A stretch of 64,000 nucleotides of DNA from Linepithema humile (Eukaryota > Arthropoda > Insecta > Hymenoptera > Formicidae), in NCBI RefSeq assembly GCF_040581485.1, contig NC_090131.1, forward strand, positions 14,527,501-14,591,500. The letters run 5' to 3'. The first letter of the stretch is position 1. Each line of letters starts with the position of its first letter. The notes beneath the pieces were generated by a model that saw nothing but the letters and a program-made list of their open reading frames with translations, ran no database searches and was not told the origin of the DNA. This document shows positions 10,797-22,055 of the stretch, piece by piece. The translations under genes were made by a program, and so were the position numbers.

Positions 10797-12303
10797 ATGA
10801 ATAAAAACCAGTCCGATAATATCTTAGTAAGTATCAGTTATAATAATAATAAATTCTTTATGCAGCATGAAATATAAATACTAATTAGAAGCATGCTTAT
10901 CAATTAGATTCTATTCTTTTTTGTTTCTTAGGATAATATCTTTGTCTTTATTCTGAAGTTTAATAATGGGCTTGTTCGTTTTAGCTACACTGGGGCTGTT
11001 CTGGGTCTGCTCTACACAGGATAATACAGGACAGATAAATAGTTTGTCCTGTATTATCTTGTTTAGAGCAGACCCAGAGCTGCCCCAGTGCAGCTAAAAC
11101 GAACAAGCCCATTATCACCCTTCAAATGATAAATACACTGTGGGAAGTGCAATAATTTACAAAAAATAATGTTTATTTCAGAACATAAAATGTGGTTATT
11201 GTGGCAAAGTATTAGCTGTCAACACACAAGAAGAAATATTTTGTCACAATTGTTTTCAACATTACAATGAAGAGATGCATGCTATATTCATTGATGAAAA
11301 TTTTGTTGCAACTATTGGTAAATGTTATAGTAATAATACTTATAGCTTTCCAGCAATGCACATAGTTCGCATTGTGTAATATATTTTTCAACAATGCTTC
11401 ATAATTCCAACACAGCTCGAAAAGTGAGTTTTGCCATATTTAGTTGTATGAGCCTAAAGAGCATGCAACAAGAGTTAATTATCTGTGTTCTATTTGTGTG
11501 CCTGATCAAGGCGTTACATTATTGTGTTTATCTGTTATCTTGCTGGAAAGCACTCATTATATATATTTAATATCACATACATAGATTTAAAATGTTAAAT
11601 TTAATCTACCAACTAATTATATTTTAACAAGTTGAGAACAGCAATAAAATAGTACCGGAGGATATCAATGAACATCAGTACTCGATAGATCAGCGCGATG
11701 AAATGCTAATTGATATAATACAAACAAAGCCAGCACTATGGAACTTCCAAATTCCACTTAGCGAACGGACAAAAGCGAAAAAGAAAGCACTGTGGAAGGA
11801 AGTTGAAAATGCGTTAGGAGGTTTGTATAAATATTTACAAAAGAGAGATATTACACAAAGTAGCAAAGCGCAAGCTACAATCTATTTTAAGAATACAAAT
11901 TAATTTTGTTTATGATTATAGGGCTCATGACTATGGATGATGCAATGAAAAGATGGAAGTATCTAAGAGATTGTTACGTGCGTTACAAACGGCAAATAAA
12001 CACGTATGTTCCAAGTGGTTCCGCTGCACAACCGAGTAAAAAGCAAAAAGTATTCCGCTTTTATGAAGCCATGCAGTTTATCGATGATCTATTGGAAAGT
12101 GCACGGTATATATTTTAATAAATATTTTTATTCATAATAAATTATTAAGTGATAAATTGTAAAAAAAACTAAAATTTAGCCCATACAAAACATTTGAAAT
12201 ATACATTTATACACTATAATTATATTTAAAATATTTATACAATGTATAACCCTGTTAAAAATTGTGAAAGCAAACAAAAATTATTACAAATATTATTCAC
12301 TAC

Positions 12304-12344
<41 letters not shown>

Positions 12345-13433
12345 ATTTGCGCTTAATGATCTGAGCATTAAGATTTTGTTTCTTAGAATTTTTTATTAGA
12401 TAATAGATAAATAAGATCTGAAAATATAAGAAAATCTGTATTATGATTAGTCTTAATTTCCTTATATACATTCCTTATTACATTTTCATATTTTTTTCCA
12501 TACTAACTAAATATCTGTAATAATAACATTCAATATGTAATAACTTTTTTAGAACTGTCTGTAATTTATCCGATTGCGATCAAGTTGCTGAAAGCGCACA
12601 AGAAGAGGATTTATCTTCAACTTCAACAACAAACAGTACATTGAAAAGTAGATCGTTACCTTCAACTTCAACATGCAGTTCAATAGGAAACAGCATATGT
12701 GAAAGTAGACCATTGTCACGAGCTTCACAACGGTCATCACAAACACCTAATACAACTTGTAAGATAATTTTAGCTTTATTACGTCTTTTTAGACCAGATT
12801 GCACCAACATTATTTTGGATTTAAGCGAGACTAACATATGTATCTATCCTCATCTTTTTTTAAATTAATAAAGATAGACATATTTAAGTCTCGTTTATAG
12901 CCATAATGACGTTGGTGCAACCGGATCTTAAAGAAATGTAACAAAGTATTGATATTCATAATCGGTTCTTATCTTTAAAATCTTTAAGATTAAGTGATGT
13001 TTTAAGAGAGGAGCCTATAAACTGTTGAAAAACACACAACTGAATTTTTGAGAATTTATTGAAAAACAAATATTGAATCAATCTTCTTAAAACTTTCAAA
13101 ACATTGCACTATTAAAATAAATAAAAGTAATTTTTTTCAATTAAAAAGTTATAAATAATGTTGTGTGTTGTAAAGGCTTTTTTTTTATTAATTTAATAAA
13201 GTATTATTACAGCGAATGCATGTAGTGAGTCTTTTATGTTGGAACTACGGGACGAGCTTAAAAATGTTCTGAATACTCCAGTTTCACAAAAAAATGCCAT
13301 TGATTATTTTGTAGCTTGCTTGTCAGACGGGATGCGAAAGCTATCAGATAAAAAATGTCGTCAACTACAAATAGCAATTCTGCAACTTCTTGCAGAGGCA
13401 GAGAAAGAGGAAGCCAAGAGAAATAATGTTTAG
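10797..13433 (+). CDS. Zinc-ribbon/MADF/BESS protein of PIF/Harbinger element
   Basis: Six exons join with matching phases and GT-AG borders: 10797-10826, 11182-11317, 11632-11820, 11922-12105, 12553-12758, 13213-13433. The start ATG gives MNKNQSDNIL, followed by GTAAGT. Exon 2 has two C-x2-C pairs (CGYC and CHNC), a possible zinc ribbon. Exons 2-4 encode a MADF domain (LIDIIQTKPALWNF ... RWKYLRDCYVRYK). Exon 5 is Ser/Thr-rich. Exon 6 ends in a BESS-like motif (DYFVACLSDGMRKLSDKK). In PIF/Harbinger elements the second protein is a Myb/SANT/MADF DNA-binding partner that escorts the transposase, so that role is inferred here. It could also be a host MADF gene caught in the element, but its position between the TIRs argues otherwise. 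Confidence 0.8.
10968..11110. mobile_element. 143-bp palindromic MITE, copy 1
   Basis: Ends GGGCTTGTTCGTTTTAGC and its complement, with arms containing TGGGTCTGCTCTACACAGG. Almost identical to 40789-40931. It lies in intron 1 of the MADF gene. Harbinger-type GGG termini. Confidence 0.85.
12307..12340. repeat. (TA)n microsatellite
   Basis: Short TA run in intron 4 of the MADF gene. Confidence 0.9.
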
Positions 13434-13996
13434 TTTATTTTTATACGATATATAATAATTAAAATTACTATTTTATATCCTAATTTGTTTACTTCAATAT
13501 TGAAGTACTGTAAGTACAATAAATTCAATATTTAAATAAACAAACAAGGATATAAAATAGTAATTTTAATTATTACATGTTTCCTATTTGAATGCTCTAT
13601 TTATTTTAGTTTATAAAAATTCAATATTGAATGTTATTTGAATGATTTTTTATTTTAGTTTATAAAAAATTAAATATTGAATGTTATTTGAATAATTTTT
13701 TTTGAGTTTATCAAAACTTTTAATACTTTATATATTCTTTTTTTTTACACTGACAATGAGATAGATACAAAATGTTAATAAAAATTACATATTTTAAACT
13801 ACGATTACAAAAAATGTCGACAAATACATCAAAGTATACTTGATAAATTCTAATAAGTAATATAAATGTTATTATTCTATTTGTGAAATATTTATTTTAT
13901 TTTTTCATGAAATGTATAGTCTACATATAGCATATACTTTTTTTTAATGTGGAACGAAGAATAAAAAAAAACATTTTTTATATATTTCTTAGTTTT
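13434..13996. other. AT-rich spacer between convergent transposon genes
   Basis: Lies between the MADF gene stop and the transposase stop. Repeated ATTGAATGTTATTTGAAT-type phrases occur near 13,625-13,700. It presumably holds both 3' UTRs. No other coding signal. Confidence 0.6.
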
Positions 13997-15865
13997 TTAA
14001 AAATTATTCTGCAAAACTTTTTCCCATTGCCATGAAACCGCACCAGTAGTTTCAAAAAATGTTGCAAAATCATCTCTTATTTTAGCACTATTTTTCGTCG
14101 GTATGCTTCTGTCGAACGTTCCTACATCTTCCATACCTATGCCACGCAATTCTCGTTCATGTGCATTTAATGTCATATATCTTCTTTGCGTATGTGGTTG
14201 CTTCAGTTCTTGTGATATTATGAAATTATGTAAACACGTAGTCGCTTTGATTATTCTAGTGGCAGTAGGTATGCTGGCAATTATCGGTTTGCGAAATATT
14301 CGCATTCTTGCAGAGAGTATCCCAAAAACATTTTCCACAATTCTGCGAGCTCGACTTAAACGATAGTTAAATACATTTTTGCGTCTGTTAAGTCTACCAC
14401 TTCTAGGATATGGCCTCAGCATGTACTGCGTTAACGGAAATGCTTCATCACCGACTAAAATAAATGGTAAAGCCTGGCCACCATGTTCCACAGGTTTCGG
14501 TAGAGGAATTGACAGCGTTCCGTTTTGTAATCGTTTGCCAATCTCGCTAGCATAAAATACTCCACTATCGCTACGTCTTCCTGGCGCACCAATATCCAGT
14601 AATGAGATCCGATAATTAGCATCAGCAATAACCATTAACACCAAGCTATGAGTGCCTTTGTAATTGTAATACATCGAACCACTATTCGGAGGTGCCTAAA
14701 TATATATATGTTTATATATAGCAACATGAAAAAGTCGAGAAAATTAATTTAATATTCTTAAATATATACAGGGAGTCCGGTAACTCACGGACCAACGCTC
14801 GTGAGAAAATAGAGTACAACTGAGCAGAAAAATTCTTTATCATTTTGCAATAATTCTCGCAATAATTATTATTTAAATATTAATTAAAAAAGATTAGCGA
14901 ATAAGTACGCGGTTCGCGCGGCTACATCGCATAACCGCGTCTCTCGTCGCGCGGCCAAACTTTTCGTTGTGCGACATTTAGCTACATGCTACGGTCTAAT
15001 CGCGCGAAACGCGTACTTATTCGTCAATCTTTTTTAATTAATATTTAAATAATTATTGCGAAAATTGCAAAATAATACAGAACTTTTCTGTTCAGTTTAT
15101 TGCGCTCTATCCTCTCACGATCGTTGGTCTTTGAGTTACCGGACACTCTATATATAATTAATAATAGTACTTATAATTTCGTCTAATTTCTCACAGAAGA
15201 AAATTATCAAACTATTAAAAATTTACTTGTAATATTATGTGTTTCCCATCAATTGCGCCAATGCAATTGGGAAAATTACACTTTTCTTCAAATTCATCGG
15301 CTATTTTTCGCCAGTTATCTTCAGTTGCTTTTAGGAATACCATATCTTTTAAAATATCCCATATTACATCGCATGTCTCTGATACAATCTGTGACACTGT
15401 ATTGTGTCCTACACGAAATGCGTATGATATGGATACCATGCTATCTCCTGAAGATAAATATCGTAAGCAGATTTGAAGGCGAGTGCGAGCAGAAATTGGC
15501 TCACGAATAACAAATTGTTTCTGTATATGCGGTGAAACAATATGCAACAATTTTTCAAATGTTTCTGGTGTCATACGAAAATAATTAAAAAATTTTTCGA
15601 CATCTTCAAAAGTCATTTCTTGCATCAGATTGTTGCTAGCCCCTTGTGCAAATCTTCTTTCGATATTAAAAATTGGTCTAACCCAAAATCTTCTGCGTTT
15701 AATTCTAGAATCTCTTTTTTTTTCTTCGATTCTCATTAATTTGTATATTATATAAATTTTCACTAATTTTCGTTGAACAGCTTCTTTGCATAATGTATTT
15801 TCCGAGCATTTGTATATTTTTAAATACTTTATTAAATTTATTAACGCAAAGTCCGAGTCCAACAT
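13997..15865 (-). CDS. PIF/Harbinger DDE transposase (HARBI1-like)
   Basis: Two exons in phase 0: 15227-15865 (213 codons, ending before GTAAAT) and 13997-14695 (232 codons with the stop excluded, after TTTAG). The 445-residue product has the usual length. Exon 1 carries an N-terminal HTH-like region (RTRLQICLRYLSSGDSM) and the first catalytic Asp in CIGAIDGKH. Exon 2 has NSGSMYYNYKG, the second acidic site in VIADANY, and IGAPGRRSDSGVF. It then carries LVGDEAFPL and the Glu in RARRIVENVFG. All family landmarks are present and no frameshift was found. It cuts and pastes the element at its TIRs in the nucleus, with the MADF protein as likely partner. The intron contains a foldback insertion. 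Confidence 0.92.
14769..15150. mobile_element. Foldback Tc1-type element in transposase intron
   Basis: Inverted arms 14769-14920 and about 15010-15150 start CAGGGAGTCCGGTAACTCA and share AAAATTGCAAAATAAT-type sequence. Flanked by TA. The spacer holds GCGCG-rich repeats. Same family as 43625-43995 and 2139-2256. Confidence 0.7.
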
Positions 15866-15951
15866 TTTAACAAGAAGATTTTGCGCACATTTGTTTTGAT
15901 TGATTTCATGTATGAAAATGTATATGTATTAAAACGTCACGCTGAAAATTT

Positions 15952-16113
15952 CATCGGCTGTCCCATGGAGCGTATTTACGCCGGCGTAATGATCAATAAG
16001 CCAATCACAAGATCCCCTGAGTATCCATTTTAAAAATAAGCTTTGTAAAAAGTTATTGTGATTGGTTTATTTATTTTTACGCCGCGTAAATACGCTCCAT
16101 GGGACAGCCGATG
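15952..16113. mobile_element. Palindromic MITE beside the right TIR
   Basis: 162-bp palindrome starting CATCGGCTGTCCCATGGAGC and ending with its complement. Its arms share GTCCCATG, AGC, GCGTA and CCAATCACA with the host Harbinger TIR, so it looks like a diverged relative. Confidence 0.8.
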
Positions 16114-16129
16114 TTTTTGCTGCCATACC

Positions 16130-16215
16130 GACAACGGGCGTAAAGCCTGTGATTGGCCTAGTTCCTTTACGCCGTACGCCAGTACGCCGTACGCTGGCTT
16201 CATGGGACTTCACCC
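16130..16215 (-). repeat. Right TIR of PIF/Harbinger element
   Basis: Inverted match to 4115-4225, ending TTCATGGGACTTCACCC. Confidence 0.85.
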
Positions 16216-16251
16216 TGAGACTCACTCTCTATAGTCGAGCCGTGAGCGTTA

Positions 16252-17340
16252 AGGTGCCTTTTCACGCTGACGCTCGACGCTCATTTTTAGCGTCCAAATA
16301 TGTCACGTGAACAAAGTTGACGCTAGATGTGAGAAATGCATGAAAAGAGTTTCTCGTAAAATTTAGCGTCAGTCAGCGGTCTGCGTCGGTATTCATCGAT
16401 ATTTGTATATATCAAAACTGCTAAAAGTTTTTGTCACTGATTTTGTTCAGTTAATTTTTTCACTTGCTTTATTAATAATTACTGTTTTAAATATTAAAAA
16501 AAGTGTAATTAAGTAGGAATAAGATAAAAACCTTTGGTTACCAGTTCTACTTATTTTATCGAAAATGCTAAAAAAATGTTTATTAATAATTTTTTTATTA
16601 TATGTAATATTTTTTATTATATGTTTACAAACATAAAATATTTACTTCATATCATATTATTTATTTTGATAAGTATACAAAATGTATATCTTTTCAATTA
16701 AACAAAGTTTCATATTATTGCAAACTTTGATAAGTAGAGTAGGAAAAACGATATTAGAATAGTTGTTCAGTATTAGAAAATTTCTAATGTAATACTTAAG
16801 AATAGCATTTTTCAAAGTTAGAAAATTAATTGTATAGAATAAAAATGCACAGCATATTTGTATATATTATATTTCAAGCTTTTATTTATAATAAAATAAC
16901 TTTTTATTGAATTAAATTTACATAACATTGATATTAAATTTACATAATTAAACATATATAATATAAAGATAATTATAAAAATATATTTTGCAAATAAATA
17001 CAATACTGCTGATTCTTCCAAACCTCAAAAAGTATCATTTTTAATTCATAACTTATTCATTCTTTTTATTTTCTTTATATATATGTAGTATTGGATAATA
17101 AATTCAATTATTACTTTTTATTACTTAAATAACATCCATTTTTATTGACAAGGTTGAAAGACCACATGAGACATATGCAAATCCAATAGCGAATAGCACG
17201 CACAGACAGATCATCGCACAGATCGCACGACTTGACGCTAAAGCTAAAAAAATCCAGCTTTTTTTTCTTGACGCTAGCGTCAACTCGAAGTCACGTGACT
17301 ATGGGCAACGCTGAAACGAGCGTCCCATGAATTTGCACCT
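16252..17340. mobile_element. 1.1-kb non-autonomous element, TTA duplication
   Basis: Starts AGGTGCCTTTTCACGCTGAC and ends with ATGAATTTGCACCT. TTA flanks both sides (16249-16251, 17341-17343). Subterminal regions are rich in GACGCT repeats in both orientations (16,270-16,390 and 17,230-17,330). The interior is AT-rich with no coding signal. The TTA duplication and GTCCCATGAA near the right end fit a PIF/Harbinger derivative. Confidence 0.65.
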
Positions 17341-17343
17341 TTA

Positions 17344-18062
17344 GTCGAAAAATCTGAACAAGTAGAGAGCCTATCGGAAGTCTAATTCAATTATCGGGAC
17401 TTGTAAAAATATCGCTGAAATCATTATCTGTAAAACTTTTATATCAGTCTGTGTTTCATTAAAGAACTAAAGTATATTAAATTTCAAGCAGTGTCGATCC
17501 TTCTTATTAACTTTAACAGTCGTTCCTGACAACATTATCTGGTGCCGGTATTATTTCTCAATAATAAATAAGGTCGAAGAGAGGACTAACCGTCCGATCA
17601 AACATTTTAAAAGAAAGTCGTTGTCGATAAGAGATTTTATATTTCTTTATTTGATTTTCTCGTATTATCGGTAAAAATCTTACAGTTCTGTCTGTCCACT
17701 AACCACAGAATACTGAGTGTTGTCAACATGTCTTGCTACACTTCTGCACTTTAAGATCGAAAAAAATTTTTTTCATGAAGAATACTATTATTTTGATATA
17801 CACTATTTTTATTCGTCTCCACAACACGTTATATATACATTTTACGACCGATATTAATTATATCAATGTAATTAATATATCATCAAAGCTGCGAGCTGAC
17901 AGGTCTGAGCGCTGCCATGTTAGAAATGTTAGAAAAGGAAAGACGTCTTTTGGATAGAAAAAGAAATGCTGACGACGCTGACCAATAAGACATGAGCGAC
18001 ATACATCCTAGCGCGACATACATCCTAGCGAGATAATTTTTTAGATTTCTCGACTTTGAATG
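17344..18062. other. Repeat-like spacer, no gene
   Basis: Includes CTGGTGCCGGTATT near 17,540, which resembles the start of an LTR-element internal region, but no partner LTR is visible. A short tandem duplication, CGACATACATCCTAGCG twice, lies near 17,998-18,032. Confidence 0.5.
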
Positions 18063-18300
18063 CATATATTTTATTTATATAAAGCACACAGAGCAAAAAC
18101 AAGCAAACTTTCGTTATATATTTTAGGTATGCGCTTTCGATTGAGCCTATTGCCAACTCAATTGGCCCAGCCGTTATTGAGATCCGATAATCTCGGCTCA
18201 TCTGAACTTTCCGTCTCGCGTAGAGACACGGTCGGTCTTGCGCTTGCGTTGCGCGCTGCGCGTGAACTTGGCGCGAGATACTACCGTGTCTCTTGAGATA
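18063..18300 (+). repeat. Dispersed repeat, copy 1 (matches 33218-33425)
   Basis: Shares AGAGCAAAAACAAGCA, GATTGAGCCTAT, ATAATCTCGGCTC, ACGGTCGGTCTTGCG and TGAACTTGGCGCGAGA with 33218-33425 in the same orientation. No coding function recognised. Confidence 0.8.
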
Positions 18301-18302
18301 CC

Positions 18303-18490
18303 GTGCGGTATTGTTTTATCAACGAAGACTGTACTTCGTTTGTCCAACAAAGTACTTACAGTGTTTTAAGGCTCGACAGGCCGGAGAACATCTTGTTGTG
18401 CACTTCTCGCAATCTATTCTCGGACAAAAACCTGCGAGAAGAAAAGCTCGTCACTATGCGAAACGAGGTGCACGACAAAATGAAAAGAAA
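18303..18490 (+). repeat. Dispersed repeat, copy 1 (matches 54807-54994)
   Basis: Nearly the same sequence as a segment in a slit intron: GTTTTATCAACGAAGACTG, ACTTACAGTGTTTTAAGGC and ACGAGGTGCACGACAAAATG, same orientation. Confidence 0.85.
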
Positions 18491-18621
18491 AGATCCATAA
18501 TTGTGGATCTAGCACAGACATGCACCAATCGGCCGTTTTACTATAGCGAAAAGTGGATCTGGCCATGTAGTTCCGCCGGCTCAAAAAATGGATCCAGTTA
18601 GCGCTACTGTACGGCCTAGAG

Positions 18622-19342
18622 CAGTGCTCGGAATTAGTCTGAACATTTCAGCCGATTTCCGTGGTATACGCCTCCTTTCCTCTCCTTACCGCGCGCGCCG
18701 CACCCGCTAGGGCCAGCGCCGCCGAGCGTTAGGAGCGGCACTATCTGATTAGGTTCTATGAGTAGGTTCTTCTCCCTATTTATTAAAATTTAAAAAAATT
18801 TATTAAAATTTATTAAAAATAAATTTTTTTTTAAATTTATTAAGTGGAAATATTTCAATAGATTTCTACGTCACCCATGAGGTACTAATACTGACACGTT
18901 TTTCAAAAAGTGGTTTTTATCTACATTATTGCATCAATTGTTCATTCTCATAAAAGGCTAAGAAAATCTAATTAAGAAAATCTCTTTTACATATATATTT
19001 TTTTTTAAATTAAGAATTTATTTTTATCTTTAGTGGAATAGGTCTACGGGGGAAACCATTAAAAAAAAACGCGTCAGCATTAGTATCTCATGGGTGACGT
19101 GGAAATCTATTGAAATATTTCCACTTAATAAATTTAAAAATAAAAAATTTATTTTTAATAAATTTTAATACATTTTTTAAAATTTTAATAAATAGGGAAA
19201 AGAACCCACTCATAATCAGATAGTGTCGCTCCTAACGCTCGGCGGCGCTGGCCCTAGCGGCTGCGGCGCGCGCGGTAAGGAGAGGAAAGGAGGCGTATAC
19301 CACGGAAATCGGCTGAAATGTTCAGACTAATTCCGAGCACTG
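18622..19342. mobile_element. Palindromic hAT-type MITE, 8-bp duplication
   Basis: 721-bp inverted repeat with ends CAGTGCTCGGAATTAGTCTG and the complement. Perfect 8-bp duplication GCCTAGAG at 18614-18621 and 19343-19350. The CAGTG end and 8-bp duplication are hAT features. No coding capacity. Confidence 0.88.
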
Positions 19343-19398
19343 GCCTAGAGAAAGCGTCGTATGAAAAACGACGGCATGGCCCCTCCCAGGCTTCTCTC

Positions 19399-19734
19399 TG
19401 TTAGAATCGACATATATAAGCTTTTAAGTTGACTATTTTGAAAAGTTACTGATCGATTAAAGTGGCCCTAAAAGAGAGATATTCTTGTGTGGACAGAACT
19501 CGTTGCAAATATTTATGAGAGACGGGGAACAAAAGGTAGGATTGCCAAAGAAAGAAACAACGGATTTGAGGTATATTGCTTTCGTGTTTCATGTTACCGT
19601 TTAAGAACTGTATAAATTGTATGTACGAAATACCATCTGTTCTAAGTATTTAAGAAACATATATAATTTGTTGGTACACACATAATTTGTTGGTACATAT
19701 ATATCCTGTAAAGCGTTTTCAAATAAAGGCTACA
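19399..19734 (+). repeat. LTR-like direct repeat, left copy
   Basis: Starts TGTTAGAATCGACATATATA, contains AAAGAGAGATATTCTTGTG and ends near AATAAAGGCTACA. Nearly the same as 25231-25533 in the same orientation. It could be a solo LTR; no flanking duplication is evident. Confidence 0.7.
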
Positions 19735-20170
19735 TTTTTATAACAAAAATCATATTAACTTTCTAAACAAAGCATTTTAAAGCTCAGAATCTCTATTTTC
19801 AAGGCTTGATAAAAAAGGTCGCACAATAACTTAAATATTATGTCGATAAATGAAACAATGGTTGTTAATAAAATAATCAGATAAACTGAAAATAAAAATA
19901 CAATAAAACTTTCAGAAGACATTATTACATTATAGTATATTGATATGTAAAACATTGAGAGCAACTAATTTTTCATTTAATATCAATTGTAATTTCAACC
20001 AAAGCCTAATTGATCTTTACACTAAAGTTAGTATACAATGTTTACAATGAATTTTACAATGTTTACAATGAAACAGTATATACAAACAATTATTTATTTA
20101 TTATAAATGATGAATTACAGATATAATATTTCTTAATAACATTAAACTTAATCATTTATGCAAATATATT

Positions 20171-20888
20171 TTATTCTATTTCATCTAATTCTTCTCTCTC
20201 TCTTAACTTTGCTCTGTCCTTGTGTTCATTCTTCCTTTGCAGTCTCTGAATATGTTTTTTTAATTTCCCTGTGTTCTTCAATTCTTCATACCGTGAGACT
20301 AAATTTTAAGATTTTCTTTTCAGCTGTAAAAAACAAATAAAATAAAATAATAATCAGAATTGTATTAAATTTTAATGATTTTATTAACTCACATTTTTTC
20401 TTAAAGACTGATTTCTCTCCTTGTTTAATAAATTCCAGCAATTCCTTCTTTTCTTCTTTTTCCTTCTGTTTCTTCCCTTCTCTTAATTGATTTTCAAGCC
20501 TTTGTATGAGATATTTTATCTTTTTTATACTTTTTGGATCAGTTGGTTCTTTTAACTCTTTTTGCAAAGTTTGGAGATCATTTGCTCGATATTCATTAAG
20601 AAATGCATAAGAGTGCCTGAAGGCCTTTTCATCGTTTATACCGCATTAACTATCAAATCTAGGATCTCGTGATACACATTTTTTAACCACAACCGCCGGA
20701 TTAAACCTAGAAACTGGCTTCTTAGCGGACATCTCACATGGCCTATTTTTATTTTCCCGCTTAAATTCTACTCTTCTCTTGCTTCTTCTTCCAAATGCCG
20801 TCTCATTATATATCTTGGTCCCCAATTTTTCTTTCAATTTCATCAATTCCTTAAAACTTGTATGTTCCAACTGCTCTTGTATTTGTTT
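20171..20888 (-). pseudogene. RRP36: RRP36 homologue with in-frame stop and frameshift
   Basis: RRP36 is a nucleolar protein needed for early pre-rRNA cleavages in 18S maturation. Exon 20390-20888 (minus) reads IQEQLEHTSFKELMKLKEKL, then SRDPRFDS. A TAA at 20646-20648 stands where the family has Leu-Cys-Gly, and the same frame resumes with CGINDEKAFRHSYAFLNEY and a Lys/Glu-rich coiled-coil. A GTGAGT donor joins exon 20171-20323, which ends YEELKNTGKLKKHIQRLQRK and LREREELDEIE. Getting from SEKKIL into that frame needs one base fewer in an A run near 20305. The retained intron argues against a processed copy. The start exon is unresolved. Two sequence errors in a functional gene remain possible. 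Confidence 0.75.
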
Positions 20889-20990
20889 CTATTCTAAAAT
20901 AGACAAAAATTACATTGTTTACAAAATACATATATTTCTATATACTTATAACAGTATAGCAATTATTTAAATTCACCTTTGAATTCTAGA

Positions 20991-21888
20991 ATGTCACATG
21001 CTTCTTCGGCCGAAAGCGAGACTTTAACTTCCGGTAGTATTCTCAGAAGTCTACTCTTGGAGAAGAAGCATTACAATACGAATAATGAAAAAATAATGGC
21101 TATATCCAGTGCTATTCATATATCGTCAAATGGTAAAAAAGCAGCATTAACTGTGCAGGACAATTATGCACAGTTTTCCCTACCAAATACACTTTCCGTG
21201 AAGTGTGCCTCCAACTCTGTATCCGCTAATACAAATGTTAGCAAAGATTATTTACAATCTTATACTTCATCAAGGATTTCCACCAATGTTATACAAAAGG
21301 TTGAAAGAGTGTTTTTAAAATGGAAAGTTATGTTGAACAATCAACATGAATTAATAATTAAAGGAACATTAGCATGGTAAGTAGACAAAATATAGACATC
21401 ATTAATTCATTTCTTTGAATATTAACATTTTATTTTTTTCAATAGCGGAAAAATTGCACACAGCAAGCCTATATCAAGAAGATACACCGCAACATGTATT
21501 GAATCGAAATTCAAATATAAATATCATCCTGAAGGGACTATTGTTGACGAAACAAATGGTAATTGAGTAAAATCCATTTTATCCACATACATTTGACATA
21601 TTAATCACTTGTCACTCCCACGCAGATTTGCTGAATTATGTACCCGGAAAGTTTTACAACGGCTTTCCCGATGACTGGAAAAATGTTTATCTGCTATGGA
21701 GAACATACGTTAACCAGGGATGTCCAATAACATTTCATTGGCTTACTCCTATTACCGATAGCGATGATGACTTGAAGAGTGAAATGACGGATCTGAGTTA
21801 CACATCCGTGAACAATGATAAAGTTGTTCCCAGAACAAAGTTTCACAGATTAGCTGAACGTATTAAAGAGGATACTTTGGATACCAAT
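20991..21888 (+). CDS. SANTA-domain protein (M18BP1/KNL2-like), exons 1-3, copy A
   Basis: Exons 20991-21376, 21446-21558 and 21626-onward join in phase with GTAAGT/CAATAG and GTAATT/CGCAG borders. The product has a SANTA domain: VFLKWKVMLNNQHELIIKGT, HSKPISRRYTATCIE, YVPGKFYNGFPDDWKNVYLL, and a Trp-x-Thr-Pro-x-x-Asp-Ser-Asp-Asp stretch. SANTA is characteristic of M18BP1/KNL2, which loads CENP-A at centromeres; that function is inferred by family. After LAERI the copy runs into unrelated sequence and then a second, displaced copy of exon 2 (21935-22047). As it stands copy A therefore lacks the long C-terminal exon found in copies C and D. Confidence 0.8.
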
Positions 21889-21934
21889 TATTTAAATTCA
21901 CCTTTGAATATTAACATTTTATTTTTTTCAATAG

Positions 21935-22047
21935 CGGAAAAATTGCACACAGCAAGCCTATATCAAGAAGATACACCGCAACGTGTATTGAATCGAAATT
22001 CAAATATAAATATCATCTTGAAGGAAATATTGTTGACGAAACAAATG
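21935..22047 (+). pseudogene. Duplicated exon 2 of SANTA gene, copy B
   Basis: A second plus-strand copy of exon 2, with the same upstream CAATAG acceptor. It ends at a foldback junction where GACGAAACAAATGG meets its own complement about 14 bp later. Confidence 0.85.
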
Positions 22048-22055
22048 GATTTTAC

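Larger units (their letters stand above)
4115..16215. mobile_element. PIF/Harbinger transposon with nested insertions
   Basis: Terminal inverted repeats of about 90-110 bp start GGGTGAAGTCCCATGAAGCC at 4115, and the complementary end finishes at 16215. Both continue inward through GTACGGCGTAC repeats, GGCCAATCACAGGC and GGGCG. Flanks are TAA and TGA, close to the TWA duplication of this superfamily. Between the ends lie a MADF/BESS gene (plus) and a DDE transposase (minus), tail to tail, the usual two-gene layout. Nested inside are an LTR retrotransposon (4307-10740), a MITE (10968-11110), a foldback element (14769-15150) and another MITE (15952-16113). Without them the element would be about 5 kb. 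No lesion was found in either coding frame, so it may be, or recently have been, autonomous. Confidence 0.85.

Noticed and set aside
17344..17600. Possible LTR end followed by CTGGTGCCGG, like a BEL/Pao internal start
   Set aside because: No second LTR, no coding remnant and no target duplication were found.
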